Positions 25,780 through 37,167 of a DNA stretch of 64,000 nucleotides are shown here, one piece after another (the first letter of the stretch is position 1; every line of letters begins with the position of its first letter). Below the pieces are notes generated by a model. That model did no database searches, was not told where the DNA came from, and saw nothing but the letters and a program-made list of their open reading frames with translations. The position numbers and the translations under genes were made by a program. This DNA comes from Gemella haemolysans ATCC 10379 (GTDB lineage Bacteria > Bacillota > Bacilli > Staphylococcales > Gemellaceae). Location: contig NZ_ACDZ02000014.1 of the NCBI RefSeq assembly GCF_000173915.1, positions 248,001 through 312,000 of the forward strand, in the 5' to 3' direction.

Positions 25780-26841
25780 GTGAATAATATTAGTGAAAAA
25801 AAGTTAGGAGAAAGTCATAGACAAGCATTACTTTTAGTCGATAAGTTGAAAGAAAACGTTAATGATTTAAAAAGTATGCGAGAACTGTCAAAACTAGTTT
25901 CTAAGGATTCAGAAATGAATGATGAGTTTTGGACAGAAATATGTAATATAGATTTTACAAAAATTGAATTTTTCCCTGTAAGATCTTTGTTGGCTGGTAT
26001 ATTAAAAAATAAACAAGATAATTCAAATATTTCAAATATATATAATTATTTAGTAGTAGAAAATACAGAATATCTTAATAAATACGGGCAGAGTGCTTCT
26101 AAAAATTCACCAGCAATGATGGTGATATATTTTGCAGGTTTCTTGGGAGCCGGATTGTTTGTAATCGTTAATTTTATAATGTTAATGTTAGCTCGTGGAA
26201 ATTTTGAAGAGGTTCTTTTTAATTTAATAGCAGGAACGTTTTTAAATGCCCTTGTTCTTGAAGTAATTGATAGACAGTACATCTGGGAATGGGAAGTACC
26301 ATATTTTGAAAACAGTAAATTCCTAGCGTATGTTTGGACATATATTCCGATTATAATAATGTACATATATATGAATATTTCTACATTTATTACACAAGGG
26401 TCTAACTACAATATTAGTAATGAAATTAAACTTACTATAGGTACTTATATTTTTATTTTAATTATTGTTAATGGCTTATTCAAATTAAAAAATTCTGCGG
26501 ATTTTATGTATACAGTATATACAATAATCTTTAAAATAATAGCTTTCATGAGTTTTATTTGTATCATACCTGCTTACTTTTTCGGAAAACTACCAATTGA
26601 TTGGATGTATATTCTGGTAACTGTTCTGATTGTTAGTAGTGTTAGAGTATTAAAGAAAGTTAGTGCTATAAGATCTGCAAAACTTCTATTTTATCCAATG
26701 ACATTTTGTTACTTAGTATACACTCAACCACGAGTGGTTAATACTCCTATTTTAGAGGAACAAAATATATTGTTGTATGTTTCAGGAGTATTAGCAATAT
26801 TAATAATAGTCATAAGTAAACTTAGAGAAAAAACTAAATAA
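25780..26841 (+). CDS. Polytopic membrane protein of unknown function
   Basis: A 353-residue protein that I do not recognise. About 110 N-terminal residues are soluble and charged. Around eight membrane helices follow, from about residue 111 to 347 (for example MMVIYFAGFLGAGLFVIVNF and LLYVSGVLAILIIVISKL). It begins with GTG, with TAGGAG 11 bases upstream, and lies 30 bases after the kinase-like gene, so they may be co-transcribed. No transporter or enzyme motif was seen. Confidence 0.75.
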   Translation: MNNISEKKLGESHRQALLLVDKLKENVNDLKSMRELSKLVSKDSEMNDEFWTEICNIDFTKIEFFPVRSLLAGILKNKQDNSNISNIYNYLVVENTEYLNKYGQSASKNSPAMMVIYFAGFLGAGLFVIVNFIMLMLARGNFEEVLFNLIAGTFLNALVLEVIDRQYIWEWEVPYFENSKFLAYVWTYIPIIIMYIYMNISTFITQGSNYNISNEIKLTIGTYIFILIIVNGLFKLKNSADFMYTVYTIIFKIIAFMSFICIIPAYFFGKLPIDWMYILVTVLIVSSVRVLKKVSAIRSAKLLFYPMTFCYLVYTQPRVVNTPILEEQNILLYVSGVLAILIIVISKLREKTK

Positions 26842-26848
26842 AATTAAT

Positions 26849-26889
26849 ATTAGTCCCTTTCTATATTGATAAGAAAGGGATTAATAATT
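26849..26889 (+). terminator. Terminator after the membrane protein gene
   Basis: ATTAGTCCCTTTCT (26849-26862) pairs with AGAAAGGGATTAAT (26872-26885), then TTT. Confidence 0.85.
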
Positions 26890-26934
26890 TTATATCCAAT
26901 ATATTTATATATCATAAAGTGGTATTGATTTTAT

Positions 26935-26962
26935 TTGACTATTATTTGTGTTAAAATATAAT
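26935..26962 (+). promoter_or_regulatory. Promoter of the cysteine desulfurase-mnmA pair
   Basis: TTGACT (26935-26940), a 16-base spacer and TATAAT (26957-26962). Confidence 0.75.
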
Positions 26963-26987
26963 ATGATTAATAATAGGAGGCGATGAT

Positions 26988-29224
<2,237 letters not shown>

Positions 29225-29233
29225 TATTTAATA

Positions 29234-29277
29234 AAATCCTAAAAGTTAGAGAAAAACTCTAATTTTTAGGATTTTTA
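29234..29277 (+). terminator. Terminator after mnmA
   Basis: AAATCCTAAAAGTTAGAG pairs with CTCTAATTTTTAGGATTT around a short A-rich loop, ending in T residues. It can also serve the converging minus-strand gene. Confidence 0.85.
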
Positions 29278-29300
29278 GTTTTTATTTCTAAGTTATAAGA

Positions 29301-29669
29301 CTATAGTATATATTGAGCTAGTAATGTATCAAATCTACGAATATCGATATCTTTTTTTAGATTAATTTTTATTTTACCAACTTTAGTCCAAAGTTCTACT
29401 TCAGCATTCAAGTCAAAGATTTTACCCGCATTTTCAGTTGACCACATTAGTATTGAAGAGTACGGTAGTGAATAGATTTCTACTTTTTTCCCTGTAATTC
29501 CTTGTGCATCTTTTACTATAAGTCTTTTGTCAGTAAACACAGCAACATCTCTTATTGTTGCAAAAGCTGCGACAGGCTGTTCGCCGTTTATCAATAAGTT
29601 TGCAATATCTTGAGGGATAGCAACTTCTCTAAAAAATGTCCAGTTTAATAAATTCATTTCGTTAGCCAT
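29301..29669 (-). CDS. Bacterial PH-domain protein (bPH_1-like)
   Basis: A 122-residue soluble protein. The pattern ATIRDVAVFTDKRLIVKDAQG followed by KVEIYSLPYSSILMW and an ending helix is typical of single bacterial pleckstrin-homology domains, which are small oligomeric beta-barrels of largely unknown role. It stands alone between two plus-strand operons, with AAGGAGA upstream of the ATG and TGTTATACT as a likely extended -10 at 29733-29728. No enzymatic function is expected. Confidence 0.8.
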   Translation of the reverse strand: MANEMNLLNWTFFREVAIPQDIANLLINGEQPVAAFATIRDVAVFTDKRLIVKDAQGITGKKVEIYSLPYSSILMWSTENAGKIFDLNAEVELWTKVGKIKINLKKDIDIRRFDTLLAQYIL

Positions 29670-29801
29670 AATGTTTCTCCTTATTTTAAAAAATTAATTA
29701 TTTGATTGAATTTTGTGATTTTTTATCAGTATAACATAAAATATATGAATTATAAATAATGTACTATAATTATGTTTTCAGTACTAATATAATAGATTTA
29801 A

Positions 29802-29810
29802 TGATATAAT
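29802..29810 (+). promoter_or_regulatory. Extended -10 element of the comE operon
   Basis: TGATATAAT lies 23 bases before the comEA start. The -35 region is poor. No obvious ComK box or CIN-box was identified. Confidence 0.5.
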
Positions 29811-29833
29811 ATAGGTACTAGGGGGAGAGACAT

Positions 29834-30466
29834 ATGAATATTAAAAAGGAAGATGTCGTATTATTTTTTAGACAAAATGTTAAGTCTATTATTTTGGCAT
29901 TTGTGTGTAGTCTTGTTTTAATAATCGGTGGTTTATTTTATTTTAATAAAAATAAGACAGAAGATTATAGTGGTGTTAGTTTTTCTAATATTAGTAATGA
30001 GACTAATAATAAGGATGAAAAAGCTGAAAATAGACACGATGAAAAGATTTTTGTTGATGTGAAAGGTGCAGTAAAACATCCTGGGGTATTTGAAACGACA
30101 AAAGATAAAAGGGTAAAAGATTTAATAGAAGAAGCCGGTGGACTTTTGGATGATGCTGATACTTCTACTTTGAATTTGAGTCAAAAAGTAAAAGATCAGA
30201 TGGTTATTTATGTCCTTAAGCATGGTGAAAAGCCGAAACAAATATCTGATGGTGGTAGTAGTTCATCTAATACAGATGTGATTAATATTAATACTGCTAA
30301 TAAAGAGCGACTTATGAAAATTTCAGGAGTTGGAAAAACGAAGGCTGAGGCAATAATTTCATATAGAGAAAAAAATGGGGATTTTAAAAAGAAAGAAGAT
30401 ATTACAAAAGTACATGGTATAGGTAAAGCTACTTTTGAGAAAATTAAAGATAAAATAGAGGTATAG
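29834..30466 (+). CDS. comEA: Competence protein ComEA, DNA receptor
   Basis: A 210-residue membrane-anchored DNA-binding protein. The helix at about 17-34 anchors it; an SLBB domain (VDVKGAVKHPGVFE) spans about 73-132; two helix-hairpin-helix motifs (INTANKERLMKISGVGKTKA and ITKVHGIGKATFEKI) span about 148-210. It binds incoming double-stranded DNA for ComEC during transformation. GGGGGAGAG precedes the ATG. Confidence 0.95.
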   Translation: MNIKKEDVVLFFRQNVKSIILAFVCSLVLIIGGLFYFNKNKTEDYSGVSFSNISNETNNKDEKAENRHDEKIFVDVKGAVKHPGVFETTKDKRVKDLIEEAGGLLDDADTSTLNLSQKVKDQMVIYVLKHGEKPKQISDGGSSSSNTDVININTANKERLMKISGVGKTKAEAIISYREKNGDFKKKEDITKVHGIGKATFEKIKDKIEV

Positions 30467-30468
30467 TT

Positions 30469-30930
30469 ATGCAGAGAATTAGTTGGGATGAGTACTTTAT
30501 GGCTCAAAGCCATCTATTATCACTTAGATCGACTTGTAGCAGATTATCTGTTGGAGCGACGATAGTTAAAGATAAGAGAATAGTTTCTGGTGGTTATAAT
30601 GGTTCAATTAAAGGGGATGAACATTGTATAGATGTTGGTTGTAAAGTAGTAGAAGGGCATTGTGTAAGAACAATTCACGCTGAGATAAATGCTATTTTAC
30701 AATGTTCTAAGTTCGGTGTTGGAACTGAGGGTGCAACTATCTATGTTACACACTTCCCATGTTTGAATTGTACAAAATCTATAATTCAAGCAGGGATAAA
30801 AGAAATTTGCTATGCAAATGATTATAGAAATAATGAATATGCTCGAGAGTTATTAGAAAAATCAGGAGTTGTCGTAAGAAAAGTAGATTACGACGTAAAT
30901 AATGTAGTAGAAAGGTTACTAAATAAATAG
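30469..30930 (+). CDS. comEB: ComEB / dCMP deaminase family protein
   Basis: A 153-residue zinc-dependent deaminase with His70-Ala71-Glu72 and Cys98/Cys101 (PCLNC) as zinc ligands and catalytic glutamate. It converts dCMP to dUMP. It sits in the competence operon as in Bacillus, 2 bases after comEA, although in Bacillus it is not needed for DNA uptake. Confidence 0.94.
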   Translation: MQRISWDEYFMAQSHLLSLRSTCSRLSVGATIVKDKRIVSGGYNGSIKGDEHCIDVGCKVVEGHCVRTIHAEINAILQCSKFGVGTEGATIYVTHFPCLNCTKSIIQAGIKEICYANDYRNNEYARELLEKSGVVVRKVDYDVNNVVERLLNK

Positions 30931-30932
30931 TA

Positions 30933-32858
30933 ATGATATACTTACAACTTTCTTTACTAGCATTAGGGGCGATATTATTAAATTATAATGTAATAATATC
31001 TATGCTATGTATTGTTATTTTTCTACTGATAACTTGGAAAAATAAAAATCTTAATGCTAGGAAAACTATTATCTGTGTAATAGTCTTCTTAGCTTTTTTT
31101 ATTCGGGGAGCATATGAACAAAAGAATAACATTACGCATCTAGGTAATGGTGAAAATAAAAATTTAGAACTAGTAGTTTCTGATAGATTTGATGTTAATG
31201 GAGCCTATGTGTCTTCTATTGGCTATCTTTCAGATGAGAAGGTGCTAGTGAGTTATATAGTCAAGAGTGAAGAAGAAAAGAAATTTTTTAAAGAAAAATT
31301 TTGGGGTGGGAAATTATTAGTAAATGCTAATATAGAAGATATTTCAGAAAAGACTAATTTTTATTCATTTGATTATAAAAAATATAATGAGAATAGAGGA
31401 ATCTTTAAAAGATTAACTATTAATGAAGTTCAAGCGGTTAAAAATATAGATTCTGTATACTTTAAATTTATAACTTTTAGGAATAAATTGAGTTTGAAAA
31501 TTAATAAAGAACTAACCTTTGATAAAAGTGGTTATTTTCAGGCTTTAATTTTCGGAGATAAAGGATATTTATTAAAAGATGACATAAATTCTTTTAAAAA
31601 TTTAGGAACAAGTCATTTATTAGCTATCTCAGGATTACACATAGGTGTACTTATTTCTCTAATATACTTTATCTTATTAAAATTTAGAGTAAGTATTGAA
31701 TATATTGAGAAAATTATCTTGATAATAGTTCCATTGTATATGTTGCTTAGTGGAGCTAGCGCTTCTGTTCTTAGGGCAGGTTTTATGATTATATTTTATA
31801 TCTTGCTTAGAAGAAAAAATATAGATAAGTTGGGCAGTTTGTTATTTACTTTTCTAATATTAATAATGTATAATCCGTTACTTATTTTTAATATCGGTTT
31901 CCAATTATCATTTTTAATTACATTTAGTCTACTGATGTCCGAAAGTTATATTAAAAAATCTAAGAATAAATTCCATAGTGCGCTTAGAATCAGTGTAATT
32001 TCTACATTAGCAAGTATTCCGATATTAATGTATAATTTTTATAATATTGTTTATATTTCTGTATTTAGTAATATTATCTTAGTACCAATTTTTAGTGTTG
32101 TGATTTTTCCTTTAGTTATTTTTAGCTATCTTGTATTCCTAATAAATGCCCAAGTTTTTAATATTATTTGTAGACCAATATTAAATATTGCTTTCAAAGT
32201 ATTCGATAAAATTCAGGAGTTGTTTTTAATTGCTCAACCTATTCGCATAGGTAAGTTAAACATATTTTTTATAATAGTTATATTTATTGTTGTTTTATCA
32301 ATATTGATAAATTTGAATAAATTCAAATATATGAATGCTGTTTATGGAGTTCTTGTGGTAATTTTAATTTGTTTAGGGGCAACATATACGCCTAAATCAT
32401 ATATCGAAGATGTAAAAATAGGGAAAGAGAGTGTTTTATATATTAGAGAAAATAAGAATAATCTATTAATAAATACATCTAATAATATTCAAAATTTTTA
32501 TACAGATTACAGAAAAAATGATAAGGATTATGATATAATAAATCAGTACGATTTGCTTTTTAATTATGAAGGAAAATATAAATTTGATTATTTACTTTTG
32601 ACTTCTGCGAAAAAGAACAAGAGTGGATATTCTCTAGATCTTATAGCAAAAGGCCTGGTTGGAAAAGTTGTTGTAATAGATAGTTTAGAAAAAAAATTAC
32701 AAGAAATAAAGAATATGGCGCAGTATAAAAAAATTGATTATATTGTTCTTAAAGAGGATATAGAGATGAAGTTTGGAAAGAGTTCTATTTATTATCATAA
32801 TAAAAAAGTTAGAGTAAAGAATAAGAATTCTGAATTTGAAATTGAGGTAGATAATTAA
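30933..32858 (+). CDS. comEC: ComEC/Rec2 DNA-uptake channel with degenerate nuclease-like domain
   Basis: A 641-residue polytopic membrane protein. The N-terminal helices and OB-like (DUF4131) region span about 1-160. The competence domain spans about 190-480 with the signature LLAISGLHIGVL and LSGASASVLRAGFM. The C-terminus (about 485-641) aligns in layout with the metallo-beta-lactamase domain of longer ComEC proteins (DVKIGKESVLYIRENKNN replacing DVGQGD...), but the expected HxHxDH region reads TSAKKNKSG, so no metal site remains. Channel function is likely; nuclease activity is not. It overlaps holA by one base. Confidence 0.92.
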   Translation: MIYLQLSLLALGAILLNYNVIISMLCIVIFLLITWKNKNLNARKTIICVIVFLAFFIRGAYEQKNNITHLGNGENKNLELVVSDRFDVNGAYVSSIGYLSDEKVLVSYIVKSEEEKKFFKEKFWGGKLLVNANIEDISEKTNFYSFDYKKYNENRGIFKRLTINEVQAVKNIDSVYFKFITFRNKLSLKINKELTFDKSGYFQALIFGDKGYLLKDDINSFKNLGTSHLLAISGLHIGVLISLIYFILLKFRVSIEYIEKIILIIVPLYMLLSGASASVLRAGFMIIFYILLRRKNIDKLGSLLFTFLILIMYNPLLIFNIGFQLSFLITFSLLMSESYIKKSKNKFHSALRISVISTLASIPILMYNFYNIVYISVFSNIILVPIFSVVIFPLVIFSYLVFLINAQVFNIICRPILNIAFKVFDKIQELFLIAQPIRIGKLNIFFIIVIFIVVLSILINLNKFKYMNAVYGVLVVILICLGATYTPKSYIEDVKIGKESVLYIRENKNNLLINTSNNIQNFYTDYRKNDKDYDIINQYDLLFNYEGKYKFDYLLLTSAKKNKSGYSLDLIAKGLVGKVVVIDSLEKKLQEIKNMAQYKKIDYIVLKEDIEMKFGKSSIYYHNKKVRVKNKNSEFEIEVDN

Positions 32859-33838
32859 TGAAAAATGTCTATGTAATATATGGTGAAAATTTTGAAGCCA
32901 TTAATGATTATGAAAAGAGTATAGCTAAAAAGTATTTAAAAGACTTGGATGAATTTAACTATATAAAAATAAATATGCATGAAAATACATTGGAGTCATT
33001 AGTGTATGAATGTAGAAGCAGTGGTTTATTTGGGAATGAAAAAGTAGTAGTTGCAGAAAACTGTAATTTCCTACTTGCTAAACCTAAGAAGATTAAAGTA
33101 GAGCACAATGTGGATACATTAATAAGTTATTTGGATAATATTAGTGAAGAAGTCGTATTGATTTTAAAGATTTCTGAAAAGATTGATAGTAGAAAAAAAC
33201 TTATAAAGAAAATTAAAGAAGTAGGAGAAGTTAAGGAATTTTCAAATTTCGATGAAAAGGAAATAGCTAGCTATATAGTGAAAACAGTTGCTGAAGCTAA
33301 TTTGAAAATTTCAAGAGATGATGCAGAATTTCTTGTGAATTATACACGATTAGATTTTGCTAATATAAAAAAAGAATTAGAAAAACTACTTCTTTATTGT
33401 GAAGAGAAGAAAGTAATTGCTAGAGAAGATATCGAATTACTAGCAACAAGGAGTTTAGAATACGATGTGTTTAGTTTAACTAACGAGTTGTTCGGAAAAA
33501 ATTATTCTAAACTAAGAGTAGTCTACAATTCTTTAGTGTTAAAAAAAGAGGAACCGATTTTCTTATTATCACTTATTAGTGGACAATTAAGAATATACTA
33601 TAAAGTAAAGGTTCTACTAAATGAACACTATTCACAAAAAGATATAGCTAGAGAATTAGGAGTTCATCCATATAGAGTACAACTTGCTGCACAAGGTATT
33701 AGAAATTATAGTGTGGACAAGATTATGAAGACACTAATTTTAGCTGCTGATTATGATAAGTTATTGAAATCATCATATATGGATAAATATTTGATTTTAG
33801 ATTTGTTTATTAATAAATTAATTGAGGAGCTAAAATAA
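32858..33838 (+). CDS. holA: DNA polymerase III subunit delta
   Basis: A 326-residue clamp-loader subunit. It begins VYVIYGENFEAINDYEKSI; the central SSGLFGNEKVVVAENCNFL and the C-terminal LHxGxxPxxxxxxL-like helices (LGVHPYRVQLAAQGI) match HolA. It opens the beta clamp together with delta' and tau/gamma. Located after comEC as in Bacillus (yqeN). Confidence 0.93.
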   Translation: MKNVYVIYGENFEAINDYEKSIAKKYLKDLDEFNYIKINMHENTLESLVYECRSSGLFGNEKVVVAENCNFLLAKPKKIKVEHNVDTLISYLDNISEEVVLILKISEKIDSRKKLIKKIKEVGEVKEFSNFDEKEIASYIVKTVAEANLKISRDDAEFLVNYTRLDFANIKKELEKLLLYCEEKKVIAREDIELLATRSLEYDVFSLTNELFGKNYSKLRVVYNSLVLKKEEPIFLLSLISGQLRIYYKVKVLLNEHYSQKDIARELGVHPYRVQLAAQGIRNYSVDKIMKTLILAADYDKLLKSSYMDKYLILDLFINKLIEELK

Positions 33839-34228
33839 TATTGTGTTTTTGTACTTTTCTCATTATTACAAAAGAAGAAAAATTATAAATTATAAGAACT
33901 AGTGATTGAAGTGGACTTAATATGATCGAGTGTTTCTTTTTGTTATAAATAGTGTGTTTTATCTAACTAGTGAATTTATCAATAATATTAGTACTGGTAT
34001 TTCTTTTATCCAAGAATGATTGTATGTATTATAAATATTTCGGATAATTGTTGCTGGTGTTATACTTTTTAAAAAGGAATATTAATAAAGAAAATGATTG
34101 TTTGAAAAAATCTCAAACAATCATTTTGCGTTAATTCAATGAATTTTAATACATTCTCTTGAAATAGTTCTAAAAAAACAAAAAATTCAGACAAATCAGT
34201 TTATTATATGTAAATATAATGTTATAAT
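33839..34228. other. Gene-free region between holA and the transsulfuration genes
   Basis: About 430 bases separate holA from the next start. It contains one strong hairpin (34091-34127) and TATAAT sequences at 34215-34220 and 34223-34228 that may be the -10 of the next gene; no convincing -35 is seen. I looked for an S-box, T-box or SMK-box leader and saw none of their conserved cores. Confidence 0.5.
34091..34127 (+). terminator. Strong hairpin downstream of holA, likely terminator
   Basis: A perfect 15-base stem (AAAATGATTGTTTGA with TCAAACAATCATTTT). The 3' arm ends in four T and is then GCG, so the U tract is short. Confidence 0.65.
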
Positions 34229-34269
34229 AGTAATGTTGAAAAGAAATTAATAAAATGAGGTATTGTTTA

Positions 34270-35355
34270 ATGATGAAAATTGAAACTAAATTAGCTCAAT
34301 TAGGAAATAGAAAAGATAAAGTAACCGGTGCTATTGTAACTCCGATATACTTATCTACCGCATATGCGCATCCTGGACTAGGAGAGAGTACAGGTTATGA
34401 TTACACAAGAACAAAAAATCCTACTCGTACAATTTTAGAAGAAGGATTGTGCGAACTTGAAGAAGGGTGTCGTGCGATAGTAACGAGTTCAGGTATGAGT
34501 GCAATTCAATTAGTCTTTGAATTATTTGAATTAAATAGTGAATTTCTTGTTTCTAGAGATTTATACGGTGGAAGTTTTAGATATTTTGATGAACTTGAAC
34601 GTAAAGGTGCACAGAAGTTTGTCTATTTTACAGATGAAGAAGATCTTGAAGTGAAAATTACAGAAAATACAAAGGCTGTATTTATAGAAACACCAACTAA
34701 TCCATTGATGCAAGAAGTTGATATTGAAAAAATTGCTAAGATTGCTAAAGAAAAAAATGCTTTATTAATAGTAGATAATACTTTATTAACACCATTAAGA
34801 CAGAAACCATTAACTATAGGGGCAGATATTGTTGTTCATTCGGCTACAAAATATTTAACAGGACATAACGATATTTTAGCTGGAGCTGTAATTACTAATA
34901 ATGAAGAAGTTGGAGAAAGATTAGCATGGATTTCTAATACAACAGGGGCTGTATTGTCATCGTTTGATAGTTGGTTGTTCATTAGAAGTTTAAAAACTTT
35001 GCCATTACGATTTAATCAACAAGAAAAAAATGCAATGAAATTAGCAAAAGAATTGGAAAAAAATCCAAATGTTAAAGAAGTTCTATATCCAAATAGGGGG
35101 GCTATGTTAAGTTTTAAACTTCACGATGCTTCTAAAATTGATAAATTTTTACGTTCGTTAAAAATAGCAATTTTCGCTGAAAGTTTAGGAGGAGTAGAAA
35201 CATTAGTTACTTATCCTACAACTCAAACACATTTCGATATTCCAGAAGAGTTACGTCTTTCTTATGGTCTTACACCAGATTTATTAAGGATTTCTGTAGG
35301 AATTGAAGATATTGAAGATTTATTAGAAGATTTTACACAAGCATTAGAGGTATAG
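34270..35355 (+). CDS. metI: Cystathionine gamma-synthase / O-acetylhomoserine-type PLP enzyme (MetI-like)
   Basis: A 361-residue Cys/Met-metabolism PLP enzyme very like Bacillus MetI: ETKLAQLGNRKDKVTGA, GYDYTRTKNPTR, TSSGMSAIQ, ETPTNPLMQ and Lys194 in SATKYLTGHND, which binds PLP. It would join an activated homoserine to cysteine giving cystathionine. ATG at 34270 has GAGG nine bases upstream; the ATG at 34255 overlaps that site and is rejected. It forms a pair with the beta-lyase 12 bases downstream. Confidence 0.9.
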   Translation: MMKIETKLAQLGNRKDKVTGAIVTPIYLSTAYAHPGLGESTGYDYTRTKNPTRTILEEGLCELEEGCRAIVTSSGMSAIQLVFELFELNSEFLVSRDLYGGSFRYFDELERKGAQKFVYFTDEEDLEVKITENTKAVFIETPTNPLMQEVDIEKIAKIAKEKNALLIVDNTLLTPLRQKPLTIGADIVVHSATKYLTGHNDILAGAVITNNEEVGERLAWISNTTGAVLSSFDSWLFIRSLKTLPLRFNQQEKNAMKLAKELEKNPNVKEVLYPNRGAMLSFKLHDASKIDKFLRSLKIAIFAESLGGVETLVTYPTTQTHFDIPEELRLSYGLTPDLLRISVGIEDIEDLLEDFTQALEV

Positions 35356-35367
35356 AGGACAAGTAAA

Positions 35368-36552
35368 ATGAGTAGAGTAGAAGAATTTGTAAATAAGTAT
35401 TATGTCGAAAGAAGAAATACAAATAGTTTAAAATGGGATGCTTTAGAGGAAAGATTTGGCGATAAAGATCTTCTTGCTATGTGGGTAGCTGATATGGAAT
35501 TTAAAACACCAGATAGTATAAGAGAAGCATTAATTGAGCGTATCGATCATGGGGTTTTCGGTTATACTAAGTTACCTGAAAGTTATTATGATCAATATAA
35601 AAAATGGCATAAGCAAAAATACGATATCAATGTAGAAAAACAATGGATAAGATTTGCTCCTGGTATTGTTCAAGCAATTTTATGGGTAATTCATGCGTAC
35701 ACGAAAAAAGACGATTCAGTTATAATTATGCCGCCTGTATATTATCCTTTTGCTAATTCTATTAGGAATAGTGGTAGAAAACTAGTTGAATCACCATTGC
35801 TTGAGGAAAACGGTAAGTTTAAAATAGATTTCGATACATTTGAGAAAGAAATTCGTGATAACAATGTAAAATTATATATCCACTGTTCACCTCATAATCC
35901 GGTGGGTAGAGTATGGACGTTAGAAGAACAAAAACGAGTGTTTGAAATTTGTGAAAAATATGATGTTCTAGTATTATCTGATGAGATTCACCAAGATTTC
36001 ACATATAATAATCATAAGCAAATTTCTGCATTAGCACTGGAAGATGGAAAATATAATCATCGTCTTATTGTTGCTAACTCAGGTTCAAAAACATTTAATC
36101 TTGCATCATTAGTTCATGCAACTATATTAATTCCAGATGATGCTGTAAGAAAAGTCTTTGACGCGTATAAAAAAGAGAACTTAGAAGCGGAACCTAGCTT
36201 GCTGGGACAAATTGCTTTAGAAGCTGGTTATAGAGAAGGTCATGAATGGCTTGAAGGCTTGAAGGAAACGGTATTATATAATTATAATTTATTATACGAT
36301 ACCCTTGCAGAAAAAGTTCCAGAGATTAAGGTATATCCGCTAGAAGGCACATATTTAGTTTTAGTGAATTTAGAAAAAGTACTAGATGTAAAAACAACAA
36401 AACAATTCATACAAGATGAATGTGGCCTAGCAATTGATTTTGGCCATTGGTTTGGTAAAGGTTATAACAAGTATATTAGAATAAATCTAGCGACTAGCCC
36501 AGAAAATGTTAAAGAGGCTATTAATAGAATAATTAAAAATTGTAATAACTAG
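35368..36552 (+). CDS. patB: MalY/PatB-family cystathionine beta-lyase
   Basis: A 394-residue class I/II aminotransferase-fold PLP enzyme. WDALEERFGDKDLLAMWVAD is the family start, HCSPHNPVGRVW and LSDEIHQDF follow, and Lys241 in SGSKTFNLA holds PLP. It cleaves cystathionine to homocysteine, pyruvate and ammonia, completing transsulfuration with the preceding gene. The substrate (cystathionine versus other cysteine conjugates) cannot be fixed by sequence alone. Confidence 0.9.
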   Translation: MSRVEEFVNKYYVERRNTNSLKWDALEERFGDKDLLAMWVADMEFKTPDSIREALIERIDHGVFGYTKLPESYYDQYKKWHKQKYDINVEKQWIRFAPGIVQAILWVIHAYTKKDDSVIIMPPVYYPFANSIRNSGRKLVESPLLEENGKFKIDFDTFEKEIRDNNVKLYIHCSPHNPVGRVWTLEEQKRVFEICEKYDVLVLSDEIHQDFTYNNHKQISALALEDGKYNHRLIVANSGSKTFNLASLVHATILIPDDAVRKVFDAYKKENLEAEPSLLGQIALEAGYREGHEWLEGLKETVLYNYNLLYDTLAEKVPEIKVYPLEGTYLVLVNLEKVLDVKTTKQFIQDECGLAIDFGHWFGKGYNKYIRINLATSPENVKEAINRIIKNCNN

Positions 36553-36563
36553 AATTAATTAAG

Positions 36564-36603
36564 AATGAAGAACTTAGAGATTTTCTCTAGGTTCTTCATT
36601 TTA
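36564..36603 (+). terminator. Terminator after patB
   Basis: A nearly perfect 17-base stem (AATGAAGAACTTAGAGA with TCTCTAGGTTCTTCATT), then TTATT. Confidence 0.85.
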
Positions 36604-36610
36604 TTAGTAA

Positions 36611-36640
36611 TAAAAAAACTACCCAGAAGCCTGAGTAGTT
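36611..36640 (-). terminator. Terminator of rpsT
   Basis: Read on the minus strand: AACTAC and GTAGTT arms with an inner CAG/CTG pairing, followed by a run of seven T. Confidence 0.75.
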
Positions 36641-36647
36641 AATATAA

Positions 36648-36890
36648 TTATTTAGCTAGGTTTGATTTATATCTAGCAGCTGCATTTTTGTGGATTAAGT
36701 TAGTTTTAGCAGCTTTATCGATTTTTTTGTAAGCAAGGTTTACTAACTCTGCAGCGTTAGCAGCACCTTCAGATTTAGCTACTTTAGCTTTTTTAATAGC
36801 TGTACGCATTTCAGATTTTTTAGCTGTGTTAGCAGCATTAGTTTTAGCATCTTTTCTTACGCTTAATACTGATGATTTAATGTTTGGCAT
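36648..36890 (-). CDS. rpsT: 30S ribosomal protein S20
   Basis: An 80-residue basic helical-bundle protein that binds 16S rRNA. MPNIKSSVLSVRKDAKTN and the C-terminal KTNLIHKNAAARYKSNLAK are typical. The ATG at 36890 is chosen: AGGAGG lies 8 bases upstream, whereas the GTG at 36899 overlaps that site. Confidence 0.95.
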   Translation of the reverse strand: MPNIKSSVLSVRKDAKTNAANTAKKSEMRTAIKKAKVAKSEGAANAAELVNLAYKKIDKAAKTNLIHKNAAARYKSNLAK

Positions 36891-36985
36891 TCGATTCACC
36901 TCCTGATTATAGTTTTTATTACTAAGAAATATTAATTAATATTCTTAATTACAATGAATTAAGTGTTGTTAGATACAACTACCTC

Positions 36986-37014
36986 ATTTTAACATATTAA
37001 AAATGTAAATGCAA
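36986..37014 (-). promoter_or_regulatory. Promoter of rpsT
   Basis: On the minus strand TTGCAT (37014-37009), a 17-base spacer and TAAAAT (36991-36986). A leader of about 90 bases would precede rpsT. Confidence 0.7.
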
Positions 37015-37167
37015 GATATTTTTATAAAAATTTTAGTATTACATTATTTTTTTATAATTTTTTATATTTTTATTGACTAATGGATATAATATGTGTTAGT
37101 ATAAATGACGTTGATATTTAATTTTACATAGGTAAGGTTATTTGTCTTCTGACTTTATTATAATAAA

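Noticed and set aside
33839-34269. Methionine riboswitch (S-box) or T-box in front of metI
   Set aside because: None of the conserved cores could be found; only a simple hairpin is present.
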